Source: [Clostridium] aerotolerans DSM 5434
GTDB lineage: Bacteria; Bacillota; Clostridia; Lachnospirales; Lachnospiraceae
Length of the DNA stretch: 64,000 nt
Direction of reading: 5' to 3'
NCBI RefSeq assembly: GCF_000687555.1
Contig: NZ_JHWJ01000003.1
Location: 124,001-188,000, forward strand
Shown here: one piece after another, positions 14,989 through 24,822 of the stretch
Layout of the letters: each line of letters opens with the position of its first letter
How positions within the stretch are numbered: position 1 is the stretch's first letter
Program-made: the position numbers and the translations under genes
The notes under the pieces: generated by a model
What the model saw: the letters and a program-made list of their open reading frames with translations, nothing else
The model's database searches: none
What the model was told of the DNA's origin: nothing

Positions 14989-16059
14989 TTATTTTACTTC
15001 AACACTCCACCCCTCAGGACCGCTTAATATTCCAAGCTGAATCCCGGTAATGGTATCATAGAACTTTTGAGTGAGTTCCCCGATTTTACCTTCGCCGATT
15101 GGCATTCTGTCGTCTTCAAAGCGAAGCTCTCCGACAGGAGATATAACGGCTGCTGTACCCGTTCCAAAGCATTCTTCCAGGGTACCTTTTTTTGCAGCTT
15201 CAAGAATCTCATCCACGGATATCTGTCTTTCCTCAACCGGAATGCTCCACTCCTTGCAAAGAGATATTACGGAATCTCTGGTTACTCCAGGAAGGATGCT
15301 CCCATTTAACTCAGGAGTGATTACCACACCGTTTATTTTAAAGAATATGTTCATCGCCCCTACTTCTTCAATGTATTTGCGGTGAACGCCATCCAGCCAG
15401 AGAACCTGGGAATATCCTTCGTCATGAGCTTTTACCTGGGAAGCAAGAGATGCCACATAATTTCCGCCAGTCTTTGCCTCACCAATACCGCCCTTAACCG
15501 CTCTCACATATTCATCCTCGATCCAGATTTTAACAGGGTTTAAGCCACTGGCATAGTAAGCACCTACCGGAGATAAGATGATCATGAACTTGTAGGAATG
15601 AGATGGTCTTACCCCTAAAAATGGATCTGTGGCGATAACAAATGGTCTGATATAAAGAGAAGTACCTGGTTTTGTAGGAATCCAGTCCTGGTCTACATCT
15701 ACCACTGCCTTTAAGGCCTCTAAGAATACGTCCTCCGGAATCTCTGGGATGCAAAGTCTGTTGTTGCTGCGGTTGGCACGTTCAATGTTCTTATCCGGAC
15801 GGAACAATAACACTCTTCCATCTTCAGTCTTATAGGCCTTTAATCCCTCAAACATCTCCTGTCCGTAATGAAATACCATACAGGAAGGCTCCAGCTCCAG
15901 CTTATGATACGGCACGACTCTTGGATCATACCAGCCTTTTCCTTCTTCATAGTCCATCTCAAACATGTGGTCTGTAAAAATGGTACCAAATGTCAATGGG
16001 TTATCATTGCCTGGTTTCTCCTTCGGGCAAGTTGTTTTCTCGATTCTGATATTCTGCAT
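14989..16059 (-). CDS. ilvE: Branched-chain amino acid aminotransferase
   Basis: 356 residues, PLP fold type IV. Transfers the amino group between glutamate and the keto acids of Leu, Ile and Val, the last step of their synthesis. The PLP Lys is in GEAKTGGNYVASL; other signatures are YIRPFVIATD and GTGTAAVISPVGE near the C-terminus. Length fits the class II BCAT group. Start at the ATG at 16059 with AAGGAAG eight bases upstream; the longer frame overlaps the promoter. Confidence 0.95.
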   Translation of the reverse strand: MQNIRIEKTTCPKEKPGNDNPLTFGTIFTDHMFEMDYEEGKGWYDPRVVPYHKLELEPSCMVFHYGQEMFEGLKAYKTEDGRVLLFRPDKNIERANRSNNRLCIPEIPEDVFLEALKAVVDVDQDWIPTKPGTSLYIRPFVIATDPFLGVRPSHSYKFMIILSPVGAYYASGLNPVKIWIEDEYVRAVKGGIGEAKTGGNYVASLASQVKAHDEGYSQVLWLDGVHRKYIEEVGAMNIFFKINGVVITPELNGSILPGVTRDSVISLCKEWSIPVEERQISVDEILEAAKKGTLEECFGTGTAAVISPVGELRFEDDRMPIGEGKIGELTQKFYDTITGIQLGILSGPEGWSVEVK

Positions 16060-16114
16060 GTTACTATCTTCCTTTCCCAATCCGGCATATCTGTCAGTTT
16101 TATAATTGTTTATC

Positions 16115-16143
16115 ATTATGTTCCAAAAAATGCAGACTGTCAA
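16115..16143 (-). promoter_or_regulatory. ilvE promoter
   Basis: Minus-strand TTGACA (16138-16143), 17-bp spacer, CATAAT (16115-16120). Confidence 0.8.
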
Positions 16144-16223
16144 GAATTTTCAAAACATATGCTCTACCGAAATGGAATCCAAAGTATAACCTTAAGTTAT
16201 AGAAGTAAAATCATATCCTGGCA

Positions 16224-17624
16224 TTAATCAACAGCTATTTCTTTCTCCATTAATTTTTCTTTTTCTTTTATTTTCCGGTTAAGCTCTCTCCAGACCGTAA
16301 GAAGCATGGTTATGAAGCAGGCTCCGCCTCCAATTACATTGGACACTGGTTCCGCCATAAAAACACCGGAAGTTCCGTTGGAAAAAATGATAGGCAGAAG
16401 GATAATCAATGGAGCTACAATAATCAGCTTTCTAAAAATGGAAAAGAACACGGCCTGTTTTGCCTTACCAAGTGCCACAAATATGGACTGGCCCGCAAAC
16501 TGAAGCGACATAAAAAAGAAGCCGAAATAATAAATCCGCATGGCGGGAACGCCTGCACGAATGAGTTCAGGGTCCTGGTTGAATATTCGAATGAAAAATT
16601 CCGGGAAACCATGAACGACTCCCCACATGGCGGTGGTGTAAATAATAGGAACTACGGAAGTAAATACAATGGCTTTTTTGACTCTCCCGTATTCCTCTGC
16701 GCCGTAGTTATAGCCCATAACCGGCTGGCCACTGTTGGTAAGACCTCTGACCGGCATAGAGATTACTTCACGAACGGAATTGACAATGGTCATTACGCCT
16801 ACATATAAGTCTCCACCGTACATCTGTAAAGATGCATTGTACATGACCTGTACCACACTGTTGGTAACATTCATGGTAAACCCGGACATGCCAAGGCCGA
16901 CGATGCTCTTCACTCTGTGCTTCTTTAACCGGAAGCAGGAAAACTTCAGTTTTAATATAGCCTTTTTACCTGTGAGGAATCTAACGGTCCAGACTGCGGA
17001 AAGGAACTGGGCAATCACAGTCGCAAGTGCTGCTCCCCTGACTCCCATATCTAAGGTAAAGATGAAGATGGGATCTAAGATAATATTGACGATGGCTCCC
17101 ATAAGAACCGTCATCATTCCGATGGTTCCAAACCCCTGGGAATTAATAAAGCTGTTTAGTCCAAGCCCTACCATTACAAATATGGTTCCCAAAAGATAAA
17201 TTTCGGCAAACTGAGCTGCATAAGGATAGGTGGCGTCGCTGGCTCCAAACATATAAAGAAGAGGCTTTTTAAAAATCAGGCCAAGAACGGTGAGTACAAC
17301 ACCAAAGAACACCATGAGCACAAAGGAATTTCCCATAATTTTTTCCGCTTCCTCATCATTGCCTCTACCTCGTTCAATCGAACACAAGGGAGCACCTCCC
17401 ATGCCGAACAGATTTGCAAAAGCCATTACGATAGAGGTAATAGGCAGGCAAAGCCCCAGGCCAGTGAGTGCCAGTGTTGCATTTTCAGGAATTCTTCCTA
17501 TAAAAATTCTGTCAATGATACTGTAAAGAACATTAATAAGCTGGGCCAGTGTCATCGGAAGTGCCAGCTTTAAAATATTCCCCACTATGTTCCCTTTTGT
17601 AAAATCATTCTTGGTATCAGTCAT
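16224..17624 (-). CDS. MATE-family efflux transporter
   Basis: 466 residues with about 12 membrane helices in two six-helix halves. It belongs to the multi-antimicrobial extrusion family, which uses Na+ or H+ gradients. Family features include the N-terminal KLALPMTLAQLINVLYSIIDRIFIGRI region (shown here split: KLALPMTLAQL, YSIIDRIFIGRI) and GANPx-type glycines replaced by GLTNSGQPVMGYNYGA in the second half. Start at the ATG at 17624, nine bases after GAAAGG. Substrate unknown. Monocistronic. Confidence 0.9.
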   Translation of the reverse strand: MTDTKNDFTKGNIVGNILKLALPMTLAQLINVLYSIIDRIFIGRIPENATLALTGLGLCLPITSIVMAFANLFGMGGAPLCSIERGRGNDEEAEKIMGNSFVLMVFFGVVLTVLGLIFKKPLLYMFGASDATYPYAAQFAEIYLLGTIFVMVGLGLNSFINSQGFGTIGMMTVLMGAIVNIILDPIFIFTLDMGVRGAALATVIAQFLSAVWTVRFLTGKKAILKLKFSCFRLKKHRVKSIVGLGMSGFTMNVTNSVVQVMYNASLQMYGGDLYVGVMTIVNSVREVISMPVRGLTNSGQPVMGYNYGAEEYGRVKKAIVFTSVVPIIYTTAMWGVVHGFPEFFIRIFNQDPELIRAGVPAMRIYYFGFFFMSLQFAGQSIFVALGKAKQAVFFSIFRKLIIVAPLIILLPIIFSNGTSGVFMAEPVSNVIGGGACFITMLLTVWRELNRKIKEKEKLMEKEIAVD

Positions 17625-17740
17625 TATCCATTGCCTTTCTTTATTCACGCAGCTTTATTTTTTGCCTCTATCATATCATCTGTTTATCTATTTTGCATGT
17701 ATTTTTCCTTAATAAATATTTATAATTGGCAATAAATGCC

Positions 17741-17782
17741 AAAAAATCCCGATTGGCTTTCACGCCTTCACCGGGATTTTTT
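17741..17782 (-). terminator. Terminator of the fucO-like gene
   Basis: An 11-bp stem AAAAAATCCCG/CGGGATTTTTT with a 20-nt loop. A second small hairpin TTGGCA/TGCCAA lies next to it (17726-17742). The terminator is symmetrical and may act in both directions. Confidence 0.85.
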
Positions 17783-17811
17783 GTTATTTTGATGGGTGGC
17801 TGTGTCCGTTT

Positions 17812-18960
17812 TTACATCAGTGATTGATAGAGGCTTATAATATCCTCCAAGCTGGCTTCTCTTGGATTTCCGGGAGCACAGGCATCTGCTACTGCTGATT
17901 CTGCCAGAAAATCTACATCCTCTTCCTTTACAATTTCCTTTAAGTCAGCGGGAATTCCTACATCAGCAGAAAGCTTTCTTACTGCCTCAACTGCTGCATC
18001 ACGGTACTCCTTAGCAGTCATATGTTCTGTATTCTCCACTCCCATTGCCCTTGCGATATCCCGGTATTTTTCTCCGGTCTCACTGGCATTAAAAGCCATA
18101 ACCGTCGGCAGCAAGATGGCATTTCCTACACCGTGGGGAGTATCGTAAACAGCACCAAGTGCATGAGCCATGGAATGCACGATTCCAAGACCACAGTTGG
18201 AAAAGCCCATGCCAGTGATGTACTGGCCAAGTGCCATCCCCTCTCGGCCCTCAGGAGAATTGTCCACTGCTCCTCGTAAGCTCTTTGCAATAAGCTCAAC
18301 AGCTTTTATATTAAACATATCTGTAATGGGATTGGCCCCTTTTGTGATGTAGCCCTCAATGGCATGAGTCAGGGCATCCATACCGGTGGCTGCTGTCAGT
18401 CCCTTTGGCATGGTGGCCATCATATCAGGGTCGACCACTGCAACCACTGGAATATCATGAGGATCCACACAAACAAATTTACGCTTTTTCTCCACATCCG
18501 TAATGACATAGTTGATGGTAACTTCAGCTGCCGTGCCTGCTGTGGTTGGCACCGCAATGATAGGCACACTGGGATTTTTCGTAGGTGCGACCCCTTCTAA
18601 GCTTCTTACATCAGAGAATTCAGGATTGGCAATTATGATTCCAATGGCTTTTGAGGTATCCATGGAGGAACCTCCGCCAATGGCAATGATATAATCAGCC
18701 CCTGATTTTTTAAAGGCCTCCACTCCATTTATTACATTCTCAATGGTGGGATTTGGCTTGATGTCAGAAAATATTTCATAATCCAGACCGTTGTCTTCCA
18801 GTATCTTCGTAACCTTTGACGTAACCTGGAATTTGATTAAATCCGGATCGGAGGATACAAACGCCTTTTTAAATCCCCGTCTTTTTACCTCCCCTGGAAT
18901 CTCCATAATTGCTCCGGCTCCGTGATAGGATGTCTCATTTAATACGATTCTGTTTACCAT
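17812..18960 (-). CDS. fucO: Iron-containing alcohol dehydrogenase, lactaldehyde reductase type
   Basis: 382 residues of the group III Fe-dependent alcohol dehydrogenases. Similarity to E. coli FucO is visible throughout, for example PTTAGTAAEVTINYVITD, KFVCVDPHDIP, ATGMDALTHAIEGYIT, MGFSN and GNPREATLED-like GNPREASLEDI. The NAD site is AIGGGSSMDTSKAIG, and metal ligands are expected in DALTHAIE and the His of HSMAHALGAVYDTPHGVGNA (H residues of HSMAHALG and TPHG). The expected reaction is lactaldehyde or related aldehyde to diol. Start at 18960 with GGAGAG upstream. A TetR gene lies upstream and a palindrome lies in between. Confidence 0.9.
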   Translation of the reverse strand: MVNRIVLNETSYHGAGAIMEIPGEVKRRGFKKAFVSSDPDLIKFQVTSKVTKILEDNGLDYEIFSDIKPNPTIENVINGVEAFKKSGADYIIAIGGGSSMDTSKAIGIIIANPEFSDVRSLEGVAPTKNPSVPIIAVPTTAGTAAEVTINYVITDVEKKRKFVCVDPHDIPVVAVVDPDMMATMPKGLTAATGMDALTHAIEGYITKGANPITDMFNIKAVELIAKSLRGAVDNSPEGREGMALGQYITGMGFSNCGLGIVHSMAHALGAVYDTPHGVGNAILLPTVMAFNASETGEKYRDIARAMGVENTEHMTAKEYRDAAVEAVRKLSADVGIPADLKEIVKEEDVDFLAESAVADACAPGNPREASLEDIISLYQSLM

Positions 18961-19047
18961 AATTATCTCTCCTTTTTCATTACTTTCCGTTTTCATAACA
19001 CGGTTCTTTCTGTTATAACTTTAACAAAATGAGGAGAGAAAATAAAG

Positions 19048-19080
19048 TTACAAACCCTGACTTTTGTAACATATGTTACA
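19048..19080 (-). promoter_or_regulatory. Palindromic operator candidate upstream of fucO
   Basis: A perfect 16-bp palindrome TGTAACATATGTTACA (19065-19080) and an overlapping second inverted repeat GTTACAAA...TTTTGTAAC (19048-19070), with another TTGTAAC just beyond. Repeated GTAAC half-sites between tetR and fucO fit a TetR-type operator. Confidence 0.6.
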
Positions 19081-19123
19081 CTTCATCAGGATTGTAACTT
19101 TTTTTATGTATATTTTCCACATA

Positions 19124-19693
19124 TCAAATCAGCCCTGCTTCTAAAAAAACGGCTGCCAAACCAGGAGGCATGGCCTCGGTAAGGCTCTCAGCCATCTCTT
19201 TCGGACTCTGCTTCATTCCGGATAATACCCACTTAACCGTCATATAGACCGACCCACGGCAGTACATCTCTAGTTGAAACTGGATGTCTTCAGAAAGGGG
19301 CTCTCTTTTCTTTCTTACCACCAGCTCCGTATAAAAGCCCATAATCAGTTCAAAATCATGTTCCTTTAAGGAGTTATAATCATCAGAGCGAAACGCCTCT
19401 GTAAAAAAAACCTTTTCTTTTTTTATAAATTCAAATTTTTCCCGAAGACTTTCGCAAACCGTTTTTTCCACTCCAATCTGAGCAAAGGATTGCAACACCA
19501 GCTTATCAAAATACCAGTTGATCAAATCATACTTGTCCTTAAAATTCCGATAGAAGGTCTGCCTTGTCATCCCGCAGCCATCTACAATATTCTGGACTGT
19601 GATTTTATCCACATGTCTGGTCTTCATACATTCCTTTACGGAATCTGCCAAACGATATTTGGTTTTCTCACTTTTATTAAGATTCTCCGCCAT
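19124..19693 (-). CDS. TetR-family regulator, DhaS-like
   Basis: 189 residues. The N-terminal helix-turn-helix is KITVQNIVDGCGMTRQTFYRNFKDKYDLINW, given here in parts (KITVQNIVDGCGMTRQ and TFYRNFKDKYDL). The C-terminal region resembles the TetR C-terminal domain of DhaS-type regulators of dihydroxyacetone and diol metabolism. It probably controls the adjacent fucO-like gene through the palindrome between them, as activator or repressor; ligand unknown. ATG preceded by GGGAG. Confidence 0.85.
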   Translation of the reverse strand: MAENLNKSEKTKYRLADSVKECMKTRHVDKITVQNIVDGCGMTRQTFYRNFKDKYDLINWYFDKLVLQSFAQIGVEKTVCESLREKFEFIKKEKVFFTEAFRSDDYNSLKEHDFELIMGFYTELVVRKKREPLSEDIQFQLEMYCRGSVYMTVKWVLSGMKQSPKEMAESLTEAMPPGLAAVFLEAGLI

Positions 19694-19788
19694 AGCCCGC
19701 TCCCGTCCTCTAACTGTTATGTTTTATTTTACCATAAAGAGGGCGGTTTGTGAACAAAAAAGGAGACATATTGACGGCCAAAATCCCT

Positions 19789-20469
19789 TTAAGCCGCTTC
19801 CCCTTTTTCTTCTATGAACATGATAAGAAATGCTGTAATCAACAGACCACAGGAAAACCATATGGTTTTTTCAGCAAAAAATGGAGTGAGATAACAGCCT
19901 GCCGCCGCTCCTATGGCAAAGAATAAAATAATCACATAATAGCGGATGCTTTTTTCCAGGCTATCTCTATCCTTTGTATGGCGGTAATGGAACAGCATCT
20001 CGGTGGCACTCCTTAAATTACCGATGCACATGGTGCTTGCATAGGCATTTCCTTTGATCTTACGAAATGTCTCCACCTGCATGGCACAGACAAAGGAAAT
20101 CATTACATTGGCAGCTGTATCCATGGAATGAGGGAAAAAGCCTACTAAAAACAGCAGGAATATTTCAAACAATACAACAATCTGCCGCCAGTGCAGAAGC
20201 TTATATTCCTTAAAAATCTTCCGTATTGCTTCCGATACATAGATTCCAGCCACAAAAGCAAGAACTGGAAGAAGATATCGAAATGCCGTGTTCCAGTCTC
20301 CTTCCATCACATGATATCCTAAAATTACAATATTACCGGTCTGCGCATTGGCAAAGACCTTATCTCTGAAATAATAGGTGTAAGCATCCTGAAAGCCGCC
20401 GGAAAGCGTAAGAAGCAATGCGGTGGGAACGGATTCTGACACCTGTCCCCTGACCCAGTCTTTTATCAT
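19789..20469 (-). CDS. YoaK/DUF1275 family membrane protein
   Basis: 226 residues with about six membrane helices. The DUF1275 hallmarks are TLSGGFQDAYTYYFRDKVFANAQTGN (here: LTLSGGFQDAY and VFANAQTGNIVILG) and the mid-region MQVETFRKIKGNAYASTMCIGNLRS (MQVETFRK, STMCIGNLRS). The function of this family is not established. ATG at 20469 preferred over a GTG three codons earlier; AAAGG lies upstream. Confidence 0.85.
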   Translation of the reverse strand: MIKDWVRGQVSESVPTALLLTLSGGFQDAYTYYFRDKVFANAQTGNIVILGYHVMEGDWNTAFRYLLPVLAFVAGIYVSEAIRKIFKEYKLLHWRQIVVLFEIFLLFLVGFFPHSMDTAANVMISFVCAMQVETFRKIKGNAYASTMCIGNLRSATEMLFHYRHTKDRDSLEKSIRYYVIILFFAIGAAAGCYLTPFFAEKTIWFSCGLLITAFLIMFIEEKGEAA

Positions 20470-20653
20470 TAGTATCACCAGCCTTTCAGAAGTTTAATAT
20501 ACCACAATTCCTATTTAATAGGAACTTGGATTTCTAAAATGACAAATTTCCTGTAGTTTTAGGCAAATATAGCATTTTATTCGTATCTTTTGTTTTTTAT
20601 ATGCTATATGCTTATTCATACATAAGATTAGATTGCACAAAAGGAGAAAAATC

Positions 20654-22081
20654 ATGTCACCCAAAGCACACTTATCCGCCAAGGATGAGAAATTCCGTAA
20701 TTTTGCATTAAACGATAATATGTGGAAAGTCGTCCTGTACGTGGGTGCCCCTCTGGCCTTATACCAGAGCTTAAATCAGCTGTTTAAAATCTTTGACGCC
20801 ATGATGGCAGCCCATATCAGCGCCAATTCTGTCTCAGCGGTCGCATATTTATCTCAGATCAACTTGACCCTTTCCGCTTTGGGAGGCGGCCTTGCCATTG
20901 GCTCCAGCTTAAAGATCAGCGAAGCTTACGGGGCCGGTGACTTTGAACTGGTAAAGAAACGAGTCAGCAGCCTCTTTGCCATGTGCGGCATTTTAGGCGC
21001 AGCCATTCTTCTCTTTCTGATTCCGGCTGCTCCCCAGTTTTTAAAGCTGGCAAAGACTCCTGAAAGCTTTATATCAGAAGGAACTCAGTATTTTCGCCTG
21101 GAGCTTATTGGAATGGTCATCAGCTTTTTCAACAATGTCTATATTGCCATTGAAAGGGCCAGGGGAAATTCCAAACGAATCCTGCATTTAAACATGGGTG
21201 TTATAGCAATCAAACTGTCCATGACAGCATTGTTTGTATACGTTCTCCACGGGGGAATCAATATGATTTCTACTGCGACCATCATATCCCAATGCTTTCT
21301 TTTGGCAGCCGCCATGGTGAATCTCAATCAGAAGGATAATGCCTTTGGCTTTTCCTTCCACAGTATCAGCTTAAAGCGTGCGGTCACTAGACCTATGATT
21401 GTCCTATCCATTCCGGTAATCATTGAAAAAATGGCCTTTTCCTTTGGTAAGGTAATCATCAATTCCATGAGCACCATATACAGTGCTCTAACCGTAGGCG
21501 CCCTGGGTATCTCCAACAACATCGGCGGCATTACTACCATGCCTCAGATGGGATTTCAGGAGGGTGGCTCTGCTATTATCAGCCAGAGCATGGGTGCCGG
21601 AAAACCAAAACGGGCAATCAAGGCTTTTGGCTGCATTCTGCTCATCAATATCATGCTGGGTGCTGTACTCATGTCTCTTTCCCTGTTGTTTTTAAAACAG
21701 ATCAGCGGCTTGTTTGCTGGAGATAATGTGGAATTTGGCAACATGATTTCTTCGATTTACCGGTATGAGGCTTACGGGGCCATTCCTCTTGGTATCAATT
21801 CCTCCGTACTCGCCCTTTTATATGGCTTTGGAAAGACAAAAATAACACTCACCATTAATTTCTGCAGGGTATTTATTTTCCGGGTCCCAGTCCTTTTTAT
21901 GTTACAGAACTTTACAGACCTTGGAAGTGTCAGTCTGGGATTTGTTATGGCTTTCAGCAATACAGCCACAGGACTGATGGCACTTATCATCGGAATCATT
22001 GAAATACGAAGGATCTGCAGGCAGTATAACGTAACCTTCTCCCGCTTTTCTCTCACCGGAAAGACCTTAATGGATAATTAG
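20654..22081 (+). CDS. MATE-family efflux transporter, second paralogue
   Basis: 475 residues, about 12 helices, distant from the MATE gene at 16224-17624. It starts after AAAGGAG at the ATG at 20654. The N-terminal half has VLYVGAPLALYQSLNQLF and FDAMMAAHIS; the second half has QEGGSAIISQSMGAGKPKRA, the conserved loop of the family. Substrate unknown. Convergent with nrdG, sharing a very strong terminator. Confidence 0.88.
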   Translation: MSPKAHLSAKDEKFRNFALNDNMWKVVLYVGAPLALYQSLNQLFKIFDAMMAAHISANSVSAVAYLSQINLTLSALGGGLAIGSSLKISEAYGAGDFELVKKRVSSLFAMCGILGAAILLFLIPAAPQFLKLAKTPESFISEGTQYFRLELIGMVISFFNNVYIAIERARGNSKRILHLNMGVIAIKLSMTALFVYVLHGGINMISTATIISQCFLLAAAMVNLNQKDNAFGFSFHSISLKRAVTRPMIVLSIPVIIEKMAFSFGKVIINSMSTIYSALTVGALGISNNIGGITTMPQMGFQEGGSAIISQSMGAGKPKRAIKAFGCILLINIMLGAVLMSLSLLFLKQISGLFAGDNVEFGNMISSIYRYEAYGAIPLGINSSVLALLYGFGKTKITLTINFCRVFIFRVPVLFMLQNFTDLGSVSLGFVMAFSNTATGLMALIIGIIEIRRICRQYNVTFSRFSLTGKTLMDN

Positions 22082-22097
22082 ACTTTTTCTTATAAAA

Positions 22098-22143
22098 ACA
22101 GGACGTGCTGCCCTGGCCAAATGGCCGTGGCAGCACGTCCTGT
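22098..22143. terminator. Convergent terminator between MATE and nrdG
   Basis: A 15-bp perfect stem (22098-22112 with 22129-22143) topped by a second GGCC/GGCC hairpin. It stands between two convergent genes and lacks a long T-run, so it may act mainly as a structural barrier. Confidence 0.75.
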
Positions 22144-22146
22144 CAT

Positions 22147-22665
22147 TTAATCCCACATTACGATGCTCCTTGCTAAAAGAGACTCTGGTACCTTAATGAT
22201 TCTTTGGTTTGAGGAACCTTTGAACCGAAGCTTTAAGTCTTTGTTCTCCATCTGGAATTTCCCATCTACCATAACATCAAAGCAGGCTAAAAGTCTGCTT
22301 GTCTCTGGCAGGCGCTCTAACATATCACCTGTAATATCCCGTTCAAAATCATATCCGGTGTAACACCAGATAGACTTTTGTGGATAGCGCTCCTTAACCC
22401 GTTCCACAAGGGGAATCAGAGATTTCTGATTATTGGGGTGCATAGGCTCTCCCCCAAGCAGGGTGAGTCCAGAGATATAATCATGATTTAGGTAGTTCAA
22501 TATGGTTTCTATTGTCTCTTCCGTAAATTCCTCTCCATACTGGAAATCCCAGGCCTCAGAGTTAAAGCACCCTTCACAGTAATGGGTACAGCCGCTTACA
22601 AACAGGGACACTCTCACTCCAGGCCCGTTAGCCACATCCGTAGGCTTTATGGTGGCGTATTTCAT
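22147..22665 (-). CDS. nrdG: Anaerobic ribonucleotide reductase activating protein (radical SAM)
   Basis: 172 residues. Uses S-adenosylmethionine and a [4Fe-4S] cluster to create the glycyl radical of NrdD. The cluster Cys are C26, C30 and C33 (SGCTHYCEGCFN), and GGEP follows in LLGGEPMHP. Start is the ATG at 22665, six bases behind AGGAGG; the longer frame overlaps the end of nrdD. It lies ten bases downstream of nrdD in one operon. Confidence 0.97.
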   Translation of the reverse strand: MKYATIKPTDVANGPGVRVSLFVSGCTHYCEGCFNSEAWDFQYGEEFTEETIETILNYLNHDYISGLTLLGGEPMHPNNQKSLIPLVERVKERYPQKSIWCYTGYDFERDITGDMLERLPETSRLLACFDVMVDGKFQMENKDLKLRFKGSSNQRIIKVPESLLARSIVMWD

Positions 22666-22675
22666 GATGGGCCTC

Positions 22676-24805
22676 CTACAGATGAAGAACTCTTGATTTA
22701 ATCTCTTTGGTTTTACCGGTATTCCAGAAATTCTCTCCAAGATAGCCGCAGGTCCTTCTGGTAACATTCATACGGTTTTTGTCCTTGTTATGACATTGAG
22801 GGCATTCCCATTCCATATCATCGTTAATGATGATTTCTCCGTCAAATCCGCACTCCTGACAGTAATCAGACTTGGTATTGAATTCCGCATACTGGATATT
22901 GTCATAGATGAACTTAACCACTTCCTCCATAGCTTCCAGATTATGGCTCATGTTAGGCACTTCCACATAAGAGATGGAACCACCGGAGGATATCTTCTGG
23001 AACTGGCTTTCAAAGGTAAACTTTGTAAAGGCATCAATATTCTCTCTGACATCTACGTGATAAGAATTGGTATAGTAGCCTTTATCCGTAACATCCGGAA
23101 TGATTCCAAACCGCTCCCGGTCAATTTTAGCAAAACGGTAGCAGAGAGATTCTGCTGGTGTTCCGTAAAGACCAAAGCCAAGTCCGGTCTCTTCCTTCCA
23201 ACGGTCCACAGTCTCACGCAAATGATTCATAACACGAAGGGCAAAATCTTCTCCCTCTTTTGTGGTATGGCTCTGATCCTTCATCAATCTGGTCGTCTCA
23301 TAAAGGCCGATATATCCAAGGGAAATGGTGGAGTAGCCGTCTTTTAAGAGGCGGTCGATGGTCTCTCCTTTTTTAAGCCTTGCAATGGCACCGTACTGCC
23401 AGTGAATGGGACTTACGTCTGAGAGGGTTCCTTCCAATGATTTATGTCTGTACATAAGCGCTTCATAAGCCAGAGATAATCGGTCCTCTAATAGCTTCCA
23501 GAACATCTCCTCGTCACCCTTAGCCAGTATACCAAGCTGAGGCAAATTAAGACTTACCACACCCTGATTGAATCGTCCTTCAAATTTATAATTGCCGTTT
23601 TCATCCTTCCATGGGGATAAAAAGCTTCTGCATCCCATACAGCTGAATACATTTCCTTCATAATATTCTCTCATCTTCTTTGCAGAGATATAATCCGGAT
23701 ACATACGCTTGGAAGAACATCTTACCGCAAGCTTTGTAATGTGATCGTATCTGCCGCCTTTTAAGCAGTTATTTTCATCAAGAACATAGATGAGCTTTGG
23801 GAAAGCCGGGGTCACATAGACTCCTGCCTCATTCTTAATTCCTTCAAGCCTTTGACGCAGGACCTCTTCTACGATCAATGCATTTTCTTCGATGTACTCA
23901 TCCTGTTCATCCAGGCATAAAAACAGCGTAACAAATGGCGCCTGTCCATTGGTTGTCATTAAGGTGTTGATCTGATACTGAATGGTCTGTACGCCGGATC
24001 TTAACTCATCTCTCAGGCGGATAGCAGCCATCTTCTCTACGATCTCCTTTGAAACAGAATCACCAAATTCTTCTTTGATCTGTTTGCGGAATTTATCATT
24101 GCTTTTTCTTAAATATTTTCCAAGATGACGGATGTCTACGGACTGACCACCGTACTGGTTGCTGGCAACTGCGGCAATGATCTGAGTCATGACTGTACAT
24201 GCAACCTGAAAGCTCTTAGGGCTTTCAATCATCTTTTCGTTCATTACGGTCCCGTTATCCAGCATGTCACCAATGTTGATCAGACAGCAGTTAAAGATGG
24301 GCTGTACGAAATAATCCGCATCATGAAAATGAATGGCTCCCTGCTCGTGAGCAAGAGAAATCCTCTCAGGAAGCAGCATCCTCTTCGTTAAGTCCCTGGA
24401 TACTTCGCCTGCTATGTAGTCTCTCTGAGTCGATGCCAGAATGGTATTCTTATTGGAATTTTCTTCTGCAAGCTCTTTATTCTCATTCTTGATCAGCTTT
24501 AAGATAGACTCATCCGTGGTATTGGCCTTTCTAAGCAGCGCTCTTTGGTAACGGTATATGATATACTTCTTGGAAAGGGTGTATTTGTTTCTTTTTACAA
24601 GGATGCTTTCGATCATATCCTGAATGGTCTCAACATTGACTACATCCTCTGCATGGTCTTCCACAAAATCCAAAATGGAATCGATCATCTCATCGCTAGC
24701 CTGCTCAGAGGGCTCTACTTCTGCATTTGCCTTTTGGATTGCCTTTATGATTTTCGCCCTATCATATTCCGCCATTCTGCCATCACGCTTTTGAACCTTA
24801 ATCAT
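22676..24805 (-). CDS. nrdD: Anaerobic ribonucleoside-triphosphate reductase
   Basis: 709 residues. Reduces ribonucleoside triphosphates to deoxy forms without oxygen. Order: N-terminal ATP-cone (starts MIKVQKRDGRMAEYDRAKI), the large barrel, then a zinc site near the C-terminus (CQECGFDG and CPQCHNKD), and the glycyl radical motif RTCGYLG with the radical Gly at about 687. Start at 24805 with AGGTGA upstream. Transcribed with nrdG; two NrdR boxes lie at the promoter. Confidence 0.97.
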   Translation of the reverse strand: MIKVQKRDGRMAEYDRAKIIKAIQKANAEVEPSEQASDEMIDSILDFVEDHAEDVVNVETIQDMIESILVKRNKYTLSKKYIIYRYQRALLRKANTTDESILKLIKNENKELAEENSNKNTILASTQRDYIAGEVSRDLTKRMLLPERISLAHEQGAIHFHDADYFVQPIFNCCLINIGDMLDNGTVMNEKMIESPKSFQVACTVMTQIIAAVASNQYGGQSVDIRHLGKYLRKSNDKFRKQIKEEFGDSVSKEIVEKMAAIRLRDELRSGVQTIQYQINTLMTTNGQAPFVTLFLCLDEQDEYIEENALIVEEVLRQRLEGIKNEAGVYVTPAFPKLIYVLDENNCLKGGRYDHITKLAVRCSSKRMYPDYISAKKMREYYEGNVFSCMGCRSFLSPWKDENGNYKFEGRFNQGVVSLNLPQLGILAKGDEEMFWKLLEDRLSLAYEALMYRHKSLEGTLSDVSPIHWQYGAIARLKKGETIDRLLKDGYSTISLGYIGLYETTRLMKDQSHTTKEGEDFALRVMNHLRETVDRWKEETGLGFGLYGTPAESLCYRFAKIDRERFGIIPDVTDKGYYTNSYHVDVRENIDAFTKFTFESQFQKISSGGSISYVEVPNMSHNLEAMEEVVKFIYDNIQYAEFNTKSDYCQECGFDGEIIINDDMEWECPQCHNKDKNRMNVTRRTCGYLGENFWNTGKTKEIKSRVLHL

Positions 24806-24822
24806 TCCTGTCACCTTTACCT

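Noticed and set aside
16060-16223. T-box or other leader for ilvE
   Set aside because: The promoter lies only about 50 bases before the start codon, leaving no room for a T-box, and no GGTGG-type core is seen.
22790-23347. 185-codon open frame antisense to nrdD
   Set aside because: It lies wholly inside the conserved nrdD coding region, lacks a start site signal and resembles no family.
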